A stretch of DNA of 24,267 nt from Bacteroidota bacterium. GTDB lineage: Bacteria; Bacteroidota; Bacteroidia; Flavobacteriales; Weeksellaceae. The notes below the pieces were generated by a model that was given only the letters and a program-made list of their open reading frames with translations, searched no databases and had not been told where the DNA came from. Of the stretch, positions 14,578 to 23,895 are shown one piece after another (the stretch's first letter is position 1; each line of letters starts with the position of its first letter). The DNA lies in assembly GCA_018266965.1 (NCBI GenBank), contig JAFDZJ010000036.1, forward strand, positions 1 to 24,267, given 5' to 3'. Both the position numbers and the translations under genes were made by a program.

Positions 14578-15740
14578 AGTTGAGAAAGGATAAATGGAAA
14601 CCGGAAAAAATTGGAAGTATTTGCCAAGTAATAAGCGGTGGCACTCCTAGTAGAAATATTCCTGAATATTTTGGTGGTGACATACCATGGTTTACACCAA
14701 CTGAAATTCCAAAAGAAAAGATTGAAATACTTTTAAATTCACAAGAAAACATTAACGAATTAGGTTACAAAAAATCAAGTGCTAAGCTTTTGCCAAAAGG
14801 AACAGTATTACTTACTTCAAGAGCTACAATTGGTTTAATTGGAATTGCAGGAAAAGAAGTAACAACAAATCAAGGTTTCGCAAATTTTATCTGCAATGAA
14901 AAATTATTGGATAATTGGTTTTTGGCATTTTGGCTTCATTCACGAGTTGGATTAATTAAAAGTTTGTCATCAGGCACAACTTTTAAAGAAATCTCGAAAA
15001 CATCAATAAGAAATCTCGACATTCCTCTTCCCCCACTCGAAGAGCAAAAACAAATAGCGGCATTGTTTCAAAGCATAGAAACGGCTATGGAGCAGGTGGA
15101 TGGGCAAGAGAAGAATTTGAAGGCATTGCAGAAAACATTGGTGAACGGTTTGGTGAGCACAGAACCTGTTTTTGGCAATTTACTCAATAGTAAAAATTGC
15201 ACACCAACGAACATAGGATCCATTGCAGAATGTGATAAGAAATATCCCGAATACGAAAAAGAAGTAGAACGCTTTGTGGGTTTGGAATGGATTGAAGCAG
15301 ATAATTTTCAACTTCAAGGGTTTGGATTAGTTGCCAATGGAACCACATTTACCAAACGCTTTGCAAAAGGCGATGTATTGTTTGGAAAACGCAGAGCCTA
15401 CCTAAAGAAAGTTGCCGTAGCCGATTTTGATGGAATATGTTCAGGCGATATTTTGGTAATAAGAGCAAAAGCAAATAAAATGTTGCAAGGATTGTTGCCT
15501 TATTACATTTCGGCAGAAGCATTCATCAATCATGCAGTAAGCACTTCGGCAGGTTCTCTTTCACCAAGAACCAAATGGAAAGACTTAGAAACGTTTGAAA
15601 TCGCCATTCCTGATTTGAAAACACAGGGAAAGATTTTAGAAGTTTTGCAGCATTTTGATACAACTATTCAACAACTAAAACAGCGAAAAGCCACTTTGAA
15701 GTTGTTGAAGCAGAAATTATTGAATGAAATATTAGGTTAA
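14574..15740 (+). CDS. hsdS: Type I restriction-modification specificity subunit HsdS
   Basis: This 388-aa protein has the two-half layout of HsdS. TRD1 spans about residues 1-145 (opening WKPEKIGSICQVISGGTPS). A central conserved helix follows, LPPLEEQKQIAALFQSI near 147-163. TRD2 spans about 205-345, and a distal helix sits at about 350-388 (GKILEVLQHFDTTIQQLKQ). Each TRD reads one half of a bipartite recognition sequence, which cannot be predicted here. The TRD1-coding part appears more AT-rich than hsdM and the helix-coding part, consistent with domain exchange. It is co-translated with hsdM (4-base overlap), and its stop abuts the next start. No second or partial hsdS copy is present, so no inversion shuffling is visible. 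Confidence 0.93.
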   Translation: MKLRKDKWKPEKIGSICQVISGGTPSRNIPEYFGGDIPWFTPTEIPKEKIEILLNSQENINELGYKKSSAKLLPKGTVLLTSRATIGLIGIAGKEVTTNQGFANFICNEKLLDNWFLAFWLHSRVGLIKSLSSGTTFKEISKTSIRNLDIPLPPLEEQKQIAALFQSIETAMEQVDGQEKNLKALQKTLVNGLVSTEPVFGNLLNSKNCTPTNIGSIAECDKKYPEYEKEVERFVGLEWIEADNFQLQGFGLVANGTTFTKRFAKGDVLFGKRRAYLKKVAVADFDGICSGDILVIRAKANKMLQGLLPYYISAEAFINHAVSTSAGSLSPRTKWKDLETFEIAIPDLKTQGKILEVLQHFDTTIQQLKQRKATLKLLKQKLLNEILG

Positions 15741-17773
15741 TGGCAAAGAAAAATAATGAATCAATAGGAATTGACCTAAAGGGCAGAATCAAGAGCTTAA
15801 AGCTGGCTGATAGAAATACCCTATTGCCCTTATTTGAAGCTATAATAAATTCAATTCATGCAATTGAAGACGCCAAAATACCAAATGGCAAGATAGACAT
15901 TGATATAAGCCGCGAAACTGTTTTAGAGTTTGACGAATCAGAAAGTAATCTACCATACATCAATAGATTTACTGTTAGCGATAACGGCATTGGTTTTGAC
16001 GAAGACAACTATAATTCATTTAAAAAAGCATATTCAACACATAAATCAGACAGAGGCGGTAAAGGCATTGGTCGTTTTTTATGGTTAAAGGCATTTTCAG
16101 ATGTAAGAATAGAAAGTGTTTATTATGAAAATCAAAAACCATCGAAGCGTGTTTTCAAGTTTAATTTAAAGAGTGAAACTGGCATTGAGGGATTAAATAT
16201 TGAAGAACTAAAAGATAAACCTCAGAGACTAACCAAAGTAGAATTATCAGGCTACAAAGACCCCTATAAATCTAAATGTCCTAAAAAAGCAGAAACCATT
16301 GCCAATCGAATTATTGAGCATTGCTTAATTTACTTTCTAAGGGTTGATGCTCCTGTAATTACCTTGACAGATGGTGCTACACAAATAAATCTCAACAGAA
16401 AATTTGAACAACTAATATCTGGCAACAACTTCATAGAAAATTTTCAGGTTAGAAATCTCGACTTTAAACTCAACATAATTAAGTGGTTCGAGCATGACGA
16501 ATTAACCTATCACAGAATGAGTTTATGTGCGAATCATAGAGAAGTTGAAGACTTTAATATCAATAAAGTCTTCCAAGATATGCACGGTAAAATACAGGAT
16601 GAAGAAACAGGGAAATATTATTTGATAGCCGGCTATATCGAATCGGACTACTTTGACAGAAATGTTAATGATGAAAGAACTGAAATTGAATTCAGCAAAG
16701 ATGGCTTGTTTGATGCGGAATTAATAAGTAAACAGGAATTATATGCTGCTATTGAACCAGTAATTAGAAAGCACTTTGAAAATGTAGTTGAGAATTTTAG
16801 GCAAAAAAAGCTTGATACATTGAATAATTTTATTGCAGAGAAAGCGCCTCAATACAGAATTCTTGCAAAACACTCAGCAGTTTTGGAAAACATAGTTGTT
16901 ACCGAAAACATGTCGGAACAGGATATAGACTTAAAACTTTATAAAGCCTATCAGGATATTGACTTTGAATCTCGAAAAGAGGTAAATAAAATATTACAAA
17001 GTATTACTGATGCAGAGGAAAACCCCGACACTTTGAGGGAGAAATATCTAGAGGTTTTACACAATTTATCAGAGTTAAATAAATCAAAGCTTGCACAATA
17101 TGTTGTGCATCGAAAATATATTATTGAACTTTTTGAAAAATCTCTTGACCTAAACCAAAAAGGGAAATATGAACTTGAAAAGACAGTTCATGATATAGTT
17201 TTCCCTACAAAAAAAGATAGCGATGAAGTTTTATTTGAAGACCAAAATTTGTGGTTGATAGATGAAAGATTAAGCTTTCACACCTTTCTAACTTCTGACA
17301 AACCTTTGAACTCTATTGAAGGATTTGAAACCGAAAGCACAGACAGGCCAGACCTTTTGATTTTTAATAACCCTATTTCTTTTATCGAAGGAGAAGACGC
17401 TCCTTTCAATTCTGTTGTTTTAGTTGAATTTAAAAGACCGATGAGAGATAATTACGACCCTGAAAAAGATAATCCAATAGAGCAGATATATGATTATGTT
17501 TCAAAAATCAGAGCAGGCAAACAGATTACAAGAAAAGGAAGAAGATATCCAATTAAAGACGAAACATGGTTTTACACCTATTTGGTTTGCGATATAAATG
17601 ATAAAATTGAAAAGTGGGCAAGCTATGCACAACTATCAAAAACTTATGATGGTTTGGGCTATTACGGTTACAACAAAGATTTAAGGTGTATGATTGAGAT
17701 TTTGACTTTCGACCAAGTTTTGGCAAATGCCAAAAAAAGAAATAGAGTATTGTTTAATAAGTTGGGTGTGTGA
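15740..17773 (+). CDS. GHKL ATPase with C-terminal nuclease-like domain (paraMORC type)
   Basis: This 677-aa protein has an N-terminal Hsp90/MutL-like GHKL ATPase: LFEAIINSIHAIED near 31-44 (N box with Glu and Asn), DNGIGFDEDN near 80-89, and SDRGGKGIGRF near 101-111. A middle transducer and helical region runs to about 500. The C-terminus (about 520-677) has RPDLLIF near 536-542 and VVLVEFKRP near 558-566, a D...ExK arrangement like PD-(D/E)XK nucleases. GHKL proteins fused to or linked with restriction nucleases are known beside RM genes (the paraMORC / MutL-like group). It starts on the last base of the hsdS stop (TAATG) and abuts the next gene. It is inferred to add an ATP-gated DNA-clamp nuclease to this RM locus. 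Confidence 0.85.
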   Translation: MAKKNNESIGIDLKGRIKSLKLADRNTLLPLFEAIINSIHAIEDAKIPNGKIDIDISRETVLEFDESESNLPYINRFTVSDNGIGFDEDNYNSFKKAYSTHKSDRGGKGIGRFLWLKAFSDVRIESVYYENQKPSKRVFKFNLKSETGIEGLNIEELKDKPQRLTKVELSGYKDPYKSKCPKKAETIANRIIEHCLIYFLRVDAPVITLTDGATQINLNRKFEQLISGNNFIENFQVRNLDFKLNIIKWFEHDELTYHRMSLCANHREVEDFNINKVFQDMHGKIQDEETGKYYLIAGYIESDYFDRNVNDERTEIEFSKDGLFDAELISKQELYAAIEPVIRKHFENVVENFRQKKLDTLNNFIAEKAPQYRILAKHSAVLENIVVTENMSEQDIDLKLYKAYQDIDFESRKEVNKILQSITDAEENPDTLREKYLEVLHNLSELNKSKLAQYVVHRKYIIELFEKSLDLNQKGKYELEKTVHDIVFPTKKDSDEVLFEDQNLWLIDERLSFHTFLTSDKPLNSIEGFETESTDRPDLLIFNNPISFIEGEDAPFNSVVLVEFKRPMRDNYDPEKDNPIEQIYDYVSKIRAGKQITRKGRRYPIKDETWFYTYLVCDINDKIEKWASYAQLSKTYDGLGYYGYNKDLRCMIEILTFDQVLANAKKRNRVLFNKLGV

Positions 17774-17775
17774 AA

Positions 17776-18228
17776 ATGAAAAAAAACGCAGATACCAACT
17801 ACAACACCAACTTAGCATCAGAATATTTGATGATGAGTTTGCTTTGCCGTGCTGGTAAAGATGCTTACCTCTCATTAGGGAATAAAAAAGGTGTTGACAT
17901 CATCGTAAAAACCGAAAAAGGTGCTATCTGCATTGTGGAAGTAAAAGGAGTAAACAAAAGAAATGACTGGTTGATTGGCAATTCAGGTAAGCTACCTATT
18001 GAGTTAAATTTATTTTACGCATTGGTTTGCTTTCATGGCAAAATAGATGAGTTGACTGCTACCGCAGACTTTTGGGTAATCCCATCTACAAAACTTGCTG
18101 AACACTCTGAGCACAAAATATCCAAAAACGAAAAGACCGTTTATATCTCTAACAAATACGTTCGTGAGCATTATGAGGCGTATAAGAACACATTCGAATG
18201 GTTGGACAATTTTTTAAAATCAAACTGA
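17776..18228 (+). CDS. Small PD-(D/E)XK nuclease-like protein
   Basis: This protein is 150 aa from the ATG at 17776. A GTG at 17770, overlapping the previous stop, would add two residues. A compact nuclease-like core is visible: a helix with NLASEYLMMSLLCRAGKDAYL (preserving a basic/aromatic face), then GVDIIVKTEKGAICIVEVKG near 37-56, which fits D-x(n)-E-x-K. This resembles small restriction-endonuclease-fold proteins. The C-terminal half lacks other motifs I can name. It lies between the GHKL-nuclease gene and ptuA, 8 bases before the latter. It may be an accessory nuclease of either partner; which one is unknown. Confidence 0.8.
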   Translation: MKKNADTNYNTNLASEYLMMSLLCRAGKDAYLSLGNKKGVDIIVKTEKGAICIVEVKGVNKRNDWLIGNSGKLPIELNLFYALVCFHGKIDELTATADFWVIPSTKLAEHSEHKISKNEKTVYISNKYVREHYEAYKNTFEWLDNFLKSN

Positions 18229-18235
18229 GCAAGAT

Positions 18236-19936
18236 TTGGAAAATATAGTTGACATACATGAAGCCGTTTACGATTTTCTGGAAGAATACAGAGAACAAGA
18301 AATAAGCAACGGAAGAACCTTTTACTATACATTTAGAAGGTCGAACCAAAAAAACAAACTTGACGAAGGATTTTGGTTTTATGGTAATGATAATTACTTA
18401 GCCGTATCCTTTTGGAGTGGCATGGATTGGAAAAACAAAACACCAAATATCTTTTTCCGAATTACAAATGAAGGCAGAACATTTTTAACAATAACAACCA
18501 AAGACAGCATAAAGAAGGCTGAAAGTTCATCGAAATACTTTGTAAAACAATTAGAATTAAACTCCAATGGCAAGGACAGATGGACAAAAGAATTTCAAAC
18601 AACTGATTACTTACAATCGCTTCAAAAATTTCTTGGCAACGAAAAAATAATCATCGACAGAATAATCAATGAGAATTTAAAAGAACTGATAAGTGAAGAT
18701 GAAACCAATAGTATTGGTTTTATAAATCCATCTGAGTTTGAGAAGTGGCATCTAAATGTTAAGAAATACAAGGAAGAACTAGGATTAGAAAATTTACCTT
18801 TCGCATTAACTGCTTTTACAGTCGAAAAATACAAACCTATCGATAGAGCTAGTTTTAGTAGAATCTCCAAATACACTCCTTTTATTTTCCTTGTCGGTGA
18901 AAATGGAAGTGGTAAAACATCCTTATTAAAAGCGTTGGCAACTGCAATAGGGAATAAGTTCTACTTAGAGAATTATGACCCAGATAATTCAAGTTGGCTA
19001 ATCAATTTTAGCTTGAATATAAATGGTAGAACAAATCGGTTCAAAATATCAAAATTTGAACCATTAAATAGCAAGTTAAAATCTGTCCCATTTGCATCAT
19101 TTGGACCTTCCAGGTTAATAACTCAAGATAGATATTTTGGGGAAAGGAATTCGGCTGATATAGAAATGAGAATGCATCCCCTTCACAGTATATTCCGACC
19201 CGATGCTGTTCTAAAAGACCTGAATAGATGGATAATTAATCAACTTAGTATTAACTCTAAGAATGATAAGGAATCGTCAAAGCTTCGTTATGAAAACATA
19301 AAGCAAATGCTTGTAAATATTATTCCTAACCTTTATGACATTAGGGAAATGCCATGGGATGGAACACAAGAGTTATTATATTTTGAAGAGGACTTAGAAG
19401 GAAATAAAATTGAAAAAGGCGTTAATTATAATCACCTTTCTTCAGGTTTAAAAAGTCTAATTGCAATGTTAGGTGATATGATGCTGCGACTATTTGAGCA
19501 ACAAACTAGCATTGTTGACCCCGCAGAATTAGAAGGTATTGTTTTAATCGATGAAATAGACATCCACCTACACCCTAAATGGCAGAAGCAGATTCCTGAA
19601 ATACTTCATGATAGTTTTCCGAGAATTCAATTTATAGTTACAACACATAGCCCAATTCCATTATTAGGTGCCCCTTTAAAAAGTAGAATATACGTTGTTA
19701 AAAGAACCGCACAAGAAGGGGTTGCAATAGAACGTATGGACAATCGAGTAATGTTTGAAGACTTATTGCCAAATGCAATTCTAACCTCACCAATTTTTGA
19801 CCTAGAGGAAATTATTCCAGTCAGCCACAACAAAAACAAATTAGTTAGAACAGAAGATACTTACAAAGAGGTTTTAGAAAATAATGAGTTAAGAATTCAG
19901 TTAAAAGAAATTGCACGAAATCTTAGGAAATCATGA
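18236..19936 (+). CDS. ptuA: PtuA-like AAA/ABC-type ATPase (Septu)
   Basis: This 566-aa ATPase has Walker A GENGSGKTSLL near 221-231, a signature-like NHLSSGLKSL near 399-408, Walker B GIVLIDEIDIHLHPKWQ near 436-452, and the TTHSP switch histidine near 467-471. Its OLD/RecF-like ATPase core sits after a 200-residue N-terminal region. Next to it is an HNH nuclease gene sharing an ATGA overlap (19933-19936), the layout of Septu PtuA/PtuB systems, in which the ATPase controls the HNH nuclease in anti-phage defence. The start is TTG at 18236: no in-frame ATG occurs for about 60 codons, and TTG lies 8 bases after the previous stop. A plain RM-associated ATPase is possible, but the HNH partner favours Septu. 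Confidence 0.85.
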   Translation: MENIVDIHEAVYDFLEEYREQEISNGRTFYYTFRRSNQKNKLDEGFWFYGNDNYLAVSFWSGMDWKNKTPNIFFRITNEGRTFLTITTKDSIKKAESSSKYFVKQLELNSNGKDRWTKEFQTTDYLQSLQKFLGNEKIIIDRIINENLKELISEDETNSIGFINPSEFEKWHLNVKKYKEELGLENLPFALTAFTVEKYKPIDRASFSRISKYTPFIFLVGENGSGKTSLLKALATAIGNKFYLENYDPDNSSWLINFSLNINGRTNRFKISKFEPLNSKLKSVPFASFGPSRLITQDRYFGERNSADIEMRMHPLHSIFRPDAVLKDLNRWIINQLSINSKNDKESSKLRYENIKQMLVNIIPNLYDIREMPWDGTQELLYFEEDLEGNKIEKGVNYNHLSSGLKSLIAMLGDMMLRLFEQQTSIVDPAELEGIVLIDEIDIHLHPKWQKQIPEILHDSFPRIQFIVTTHSPIPLLGAPLKSRIYVVKRTAQEGVAIERMDNRVMFEDLLPNAILTSPIFDLEEIIPVSHNKNKLVRTEDTYKEVLENNELRIQLKEIARNLRKS

Positions 19937-20826
19937 GGCATATAACTAAAGATATTACATCGCCACCAACTGCATTGACAAGTAATAATTGTAAGCGTCA
20001 ATTGAAAAATATTGTTACCACTAGAAAGGGGAAAAAGGCAACATATTACCATAAAAAAACAGTTGTAGATGCTCTCAATATTTTATATAAGAATAAATGC
20101 GGTTATTGTGAATCAAGAATCAATGTTGTTGCATCTGAAAATGTTGAGCATTATAGACCAAAAGCAGGCGTAGATCAAATTGATTTAATTGCTGGAACAA
20201 CACATGTAGGATATTACTGGTTGGCAAATGAATGGAGTAATCTATTGATAGCTTGTCCAAAATGTAATCAACAAGGAAACAAAGGTAACCGATTCCCATT
20301 AAGTGCACCAAACTCAAGAGTAGTAAATCCTCCAGCTTTTCTTGCTAATGGTGATGTTGATTTGATTGCAAATCGTTACACCTCCCCTCATATTGCTGGT
20401 GAAGTTCCGCTTCTAATTAATCCTGAACATAAAGACCCAATTCCAGAGTTTTTACTCAAGCGAAATGGTGATTTAGCCCAAAAAAATAATTCTGTTTTTG
20501 CTGAAAAAACAATAGAAGTGTGTGACTTAAATCGGCAACCACTTTCAACTGCGAGACAAAAAATAATAGATGATATCACAAATAGGATAAATAGGCAGAT
20601 AAAAGAGTGGAAAGCTGATGTTGACCCATTAACAGATGCACAGTTTAAAAGACAATTAGAAATTATTTTCAGTGATATTATTTTGAGACTGAAAGATGAC
20701 CGTCAATATACTTTTGTAGCAAAGATGATAATTAAAGACTTTGAAACTCTTGTCTTATCGGGAGTGGAAAATAAATTTCATACTACAATAGAAAAATACT
20801 TTAATGATTTTATCAATACTAACTAA
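19933..20826 (+). CDS. ptuB: PtuB-like HNH endonuclease (Septu)
   Basis: This 297-aa protein has an HNH-type nuclease core in its N-terminal half: KCGYCE near 55-60 (first CxxC), VEHYRPK near 70-76 (the HNH histidine strand), and ACPKCNQQGNKGNRFPL near 106-122 (second CxxC and the final helix residues). Together these form a zinc-stabilised beta-beta-alpha nuclease. The C-terminal half is helical, with no catalytic motif. It overlaps ptuA by four bases and hsdR by one (TAATG at 20824-20828), so all are probably one transcript. In Septu, PtuB is the effector that cuts DNA when PtuA is triggered by infection. I cannot see its exact subtype. Confidence 0.85.
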   Translation: MRHITKDITSPPTALTSNNCKRQLKNIVTTRKGKKATYYHKKTVVDALNILYKNKCGYCESRINVVASENVEHYRPKAGVDQIDLIAGTTHVGYYWLANEWSNLLIACPKCNQQGNKGNRFPLSAPNSRVVNPPAFLANGDVDLIANRYTSPHIAGEVPLLINPEHKDPIPEFLLKRNGDLAQKNNSVFAEKTIEVCDLNRQPLSTARQKIIDDITNRINRQIKEWKADVDPLTDAQFKRQLEIIFSDIILRLKDDRQYTFVAKMIIKDFETLVLSGVENKFHTTIEKYFNDFINTN

Positions 20827-23804
20827 TGGCATTTAATGAACAAAATACAGTAGAGCATTTCATCATTCACCAACTCACCGGGGTGAATCTAAATGCTGTG
20901 CAAGGAAATCTGGTAAAAGAAGGTGCCGTAGAATATGAAGGTGGCGTAAAATGGAAATACATTCAAGCCGATTTATTGCAGCGTGACATTACCGAAGTGT
21001 TCGTTGAGAAAGAATTGAAAGAAGCTCTTTGTCGTTTAAATCCTGCCATTGCTGCCATTCCCGACAAAGCCGAAGAAGTTATCCATAAACTCAGAGCTAT
21101 TCTAATCACGGTTAACAATGTAGGTTTGGTAAGGGCAAACGAAGAATTTGCCAAATGGCTTCGTAATGAAGTTTCGCTGCCTATTGGCAAAAACAATGAG
21201 CATGTTGCCATTCGTTTGATTGACTTTGATGAATTAAAGAACAACAGTTTTGTATTGTGTAATCAGTTCAAACTAAGAGCCAGAGAGACGAAAATTCCCG
21301 ACATTGTGATGTTTGTGAACGGAATTCCTTTGGTAGTTGGCGAAGCTAAAACTCCCGTAAGACCTGCTATAACATGGTTTGATGGTGCACATGACATTAA
21401 TGTGGTTTATGAAAATTCCATTCCGCAATTGTTTGTCCCCAATGTATTTTCATTCGCAACAGAAGGGAAAGAAATTTTTATTGGTGGCGTAAGAACACCT
21501 TTAGAGTTTTGGGCTCCTTGGCGTTTAGAAAATGACAAAGACGAGTTAAGTCATTTTATCGGCTTACAAGATGTTGCCAAACAATTAACGCATTTGCTTA
21601 AGCCATCAACACTGCTTGACATTTTACAGTATTTCACGGTTTATGCAACAAATAGCAAAAAGAAAAAAATAAAGGTGGTTTGTCGCTACCAGCAATACGA
21701 AGGAGCAAACGCCATTGTAGAAAGGGTAAAAGAAGGACGAATCAAAAAAGGATTGATTTGGCATTTTCAAGGTTCGGGAAAATCTTTATTGATGTTGTTT
21801 GCAGCTCAAAAGTTAAGAAAGCAGCAAGACCTGCACAACCCAACGGTAATGATTGTAGTGGACAGAGTGGATTTGGATACACAAATCACAGCAACATTCA
21901 ACACAGCCGAAGTGCCTAACATGATTACTACCGATAGCATCAAAGAATTACACAAGCTATTGGAACAAGACACACGGAAAATCATCATCACCATGGTTCA
22001 TAAGTTCAAGGATGCTTATCCTGACATGAACAAGCGAGAAAACATTATTGTGATGGTTGATGAAGCACACAGAACGCAAGAAGGTGATTTGGGCAGAAAA
22101 ATGCGAAACGCTTTACCCAATGCATTTCTCTTTGGTTTAACAGGGACACCGATAAATAAAGCAGATAAAAACACTTTTTGGGCTTTTGGTGCCGAAGAAG
22201 ATACAGAAGGCTACATGAGCCGTTATACGTTTCAAGACAGTATCAGAGACAACGCAACCTTGCCTTTACACTTTGAACCACGTTTGCCCAATTATCACAT
22301 TGACAAAGAAGGTCTGGATGTAGCGTTTAAAGAAATGGCAAACGACCTAAGTGAAGAAGACAGAAACAAACTCAGTCAGAAAGCGGCAAACATGGCGGTA
22401 TTTCTAAAATCGCCTGAACGAGTTAGAACCATTGTTGCCGACATTATAGAACATTTCAAAGCACACGTTGAACCCGAAGGATTGAAAGCGATGATTGTAA
22501 CGCCTGACCGTTACGCATGTGTGCAATACAAAGAAGAATTAGACAAACTCATTAGCCCCGAAGCAAGCGAAGTAGTAATCAGTTCATCTGCCAATGATGA
22601 TTTTGATTTCAAGCAAAAATGGGCAATGGACAAAGACAAACAGGAAAAGGTGGTTGAGAAATACAACGATGCCGATTCGCCTTTAAAATTCCTGATTGTA
22701 ACAGCAAAACTATTGACAGGTTTTGATGCACCCGTTTTGCAAACCATGTATTTAGACAAGTCGATGAAAGACCATACGCTATTGCAAGCGATATGCAGAA
22801 CTAACAGACTTTTCCCAAATAAAACTTTCGGCAGAATTGTAGACTACTTTGGAGTATTTGACGATACCGCAAAAGCCCTTGCATTTGATGAAGAAAGTGT
22901 AAAATTGGTTATTACCAACTTACAGGAATTGAAAGACAAATTGCCTGAATGGATGGAAAAATGCTTAAACCATTTTGCAGGCGTGGACAGAACAATTTCA
23001 GGTTTTGAAGGATTATCAAAGGCACAAGACTGCATTAACACTAACGAAAAACGGGATGCCTTTGCAAAAGATTTCAGCAGCTTGACAAAGTTGTGGGAAG
23101 CACTTTCACCTGACCCTGTATTAAACCAATTTGAAAAAGACTATAAATGGTTGTCGCAGGTTTATACTTCTGTTAAACCATCATCAGACGACAATGGCAG
23201 ATTGTTGTGGCATGCTTTGGGTGCACAGACAACAGCATTGATACATGAGCACATACACGTCTCAGGAATCAATCACGACATGGACGAAATGATTTTGGAT
23301 GCAGAAGTGATTGACGATTTGATGAATAAAAAAGACCCAAAACAAGCAGAAAAGGTCTTAAAAATTCTCATCAGCCGACTGAATAAACATGGTAACAACC
23401 CTACATTCAAACGACTTAGTGAAAGACTGGAAGCCATACGTGACAAAGCAGAGAAAGGTTTGATAAACTCCATTGAATTCATTAAGGAACTTTGCCAATT
23501 AGCCAAAGAGACACTCCAAGCAGAGAAAGGCGTTGAACCGGTAGAAGAACAGAAAAACGCAAAAGCAGCATTGACAGAGTTGTTTTTAGAACTTAAAACA
23601 GACACGACACCTGCCATAGTTGAACGCATCGTAAACGATATTGATGAAATTGTAAGGGTTGTTCGCTTTGACGGTTGGCAAAACTCGACAGTTGGAGAAA
23701 GAGAAGTAAAAAGAGAACTACGAAAAGTGCTTTGGACTAAGTATCAAATTAAAGACGAAGATTTGTTTAATAGAGCTTATGACTACATTAAAGAATATTA
23801 TTAG
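20826..23804 (+). CDS. hsdR: Type I restriction enzyme translocase/nuclease subunit HsdR
   Basis: This 992-aa protein has an N-terminal PD-(D/E)XK nuclease domain, with IPDIVMFVNGIPLVVGEAKTP near 157-177 (Asp...Glu-x-Lys). SF2 helicase domains follow: Walker A FQGSGKSLLMLF near 317-328, DEAH in VDEAHRTQEG near 413-422, GLTGTPI near 437-443, and QAICRTNR in motif VI near 655-662. A C-terminal helical region that docks on the methylase runs from about 700. Length and order are normal for HsdR, so the restriction enzyme is complete. It closes the operon, separated from hsdMS by four other genes. Its stop lies 10 bases before an F2 hairpin that may also end the transcript. Confidence 0.95.
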   Translation: MAFNEQNTVEHFIIHQLTGVNLNAVQGNLVKEGAVEYEGGVKWKYIQADLLQRDITEVFVEKELKEALCRLNPAIAAIPDKAEEVIHKLRAILITVNNVGLVRANEEFAKWLRNEVSLPIGKNNEHVAIRLIDFDELKNNSFVLCNQFKLRARETKIPDIVMFVNGIPLVVGEAKTPVRPAITWFDGAHDINVVYENSIPQLFVPNVFSFATEGKEIFIGGVRTPLEFWAPWRLENDKDELSHFIGLQDVAKQLTHLLKPSTLLDILQYFTVYATNSKKKKIKVVCRYQQYEGANAIVERVKEGRIKKGLIWHFQGSGKSLLMLFAAQKLRKQQDLHNPTVMIVVDRVDLDTQITATFNTAEVPNMITTDSIKELHKLLEQDTRKIIITMVHKFKDAYPDMNKRENIIVMVDEAHRTQEGDLGRKMRNALPNAFLFGLTGTPINKADKNTFWAFGAEEDTEGYMSRYTFQDSIRDNATLPLHFEPRLPNYHIDKEGLDVAFKEMANDLSEEDRNKLSQKAANMAVFLKSPERVRTIVADIIEHFKAHVEPEGLKAMIVTPDRYACVQYKEELDKLISPEASEVVISSSANDDFDFKQKWAMDKDKQEKVVEKYNDADSPLKFLIVTAKLLTGFDAPVLQTMYLDKSMKDHTLLQAICRTNRLFPNKTFGRIVDYFGVFDDTAKALAFDEESVKLVITNLQELKDKLPEWMEKCLNHFAGVDRTISGFEGLSKAQDCINTNEKRDAFAKDFSSLTKLWEALSPDPVLNQFEKDYKWLSQVYTSVKPSSDDNGRLLWHALGAQTTALIHEHIHVSGINHDMDEMILDAEVIDDLMNKKDPKQAEKVLKILISRLNKHGNNPTFKRLSERLEAIRDKAEKGLINSIEFIKELCQLAKETLQAEKGVEPVEEQKNAKAALTELFLELKTDTTPAIVERIVNDIDEIVRVVRFDGWQNSTVGEREVKRELRKVLWTKYQIKDEDLFNRAYDYIKEYY

Positions 23805-23814
23805 CCAACGCACA

Positions 23815-23881
23815 GGTGTAAGCACATTTGCAAGCCCCGCAAGCCCAAGCACAGGGCAAAGCTTGCAAAAGAGCTTCCACC
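23815..23881 (+). repeat. F2 hairpin, cassette 3 tail copy (downstream of hsdR)
   Basis: The arms 23815-23835 and 23861-23881 pair at 18 of 21 positions. They include the same two mismatches as the other copies (GCACAT facing AAGAGC) inside a stem with otherwise different sequence (GGTG...GCAAGC). It begins 10 bases after the hsdR stop. It could serve as a transcript end, but no T-tract follows. Confidence 0.7.
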
Positions 23882-23895
23882 TTTCCCACCCTGAC

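Noticed and set aside
14574..15740. Phase-variable hsdS inversion system
   Set aside because: There is only one hsdS, with no partial copies, no recombinase gene and no inverted repeats within the TRDs in the window.
18236..20826. Retron-linked or standalone OLD-type system
   Set aside because: No reverse transcriptase gene is near, and the ATPase partner is an HNH protein rather than a TOPRIM or UvrD-like partner, so Septu fits better.
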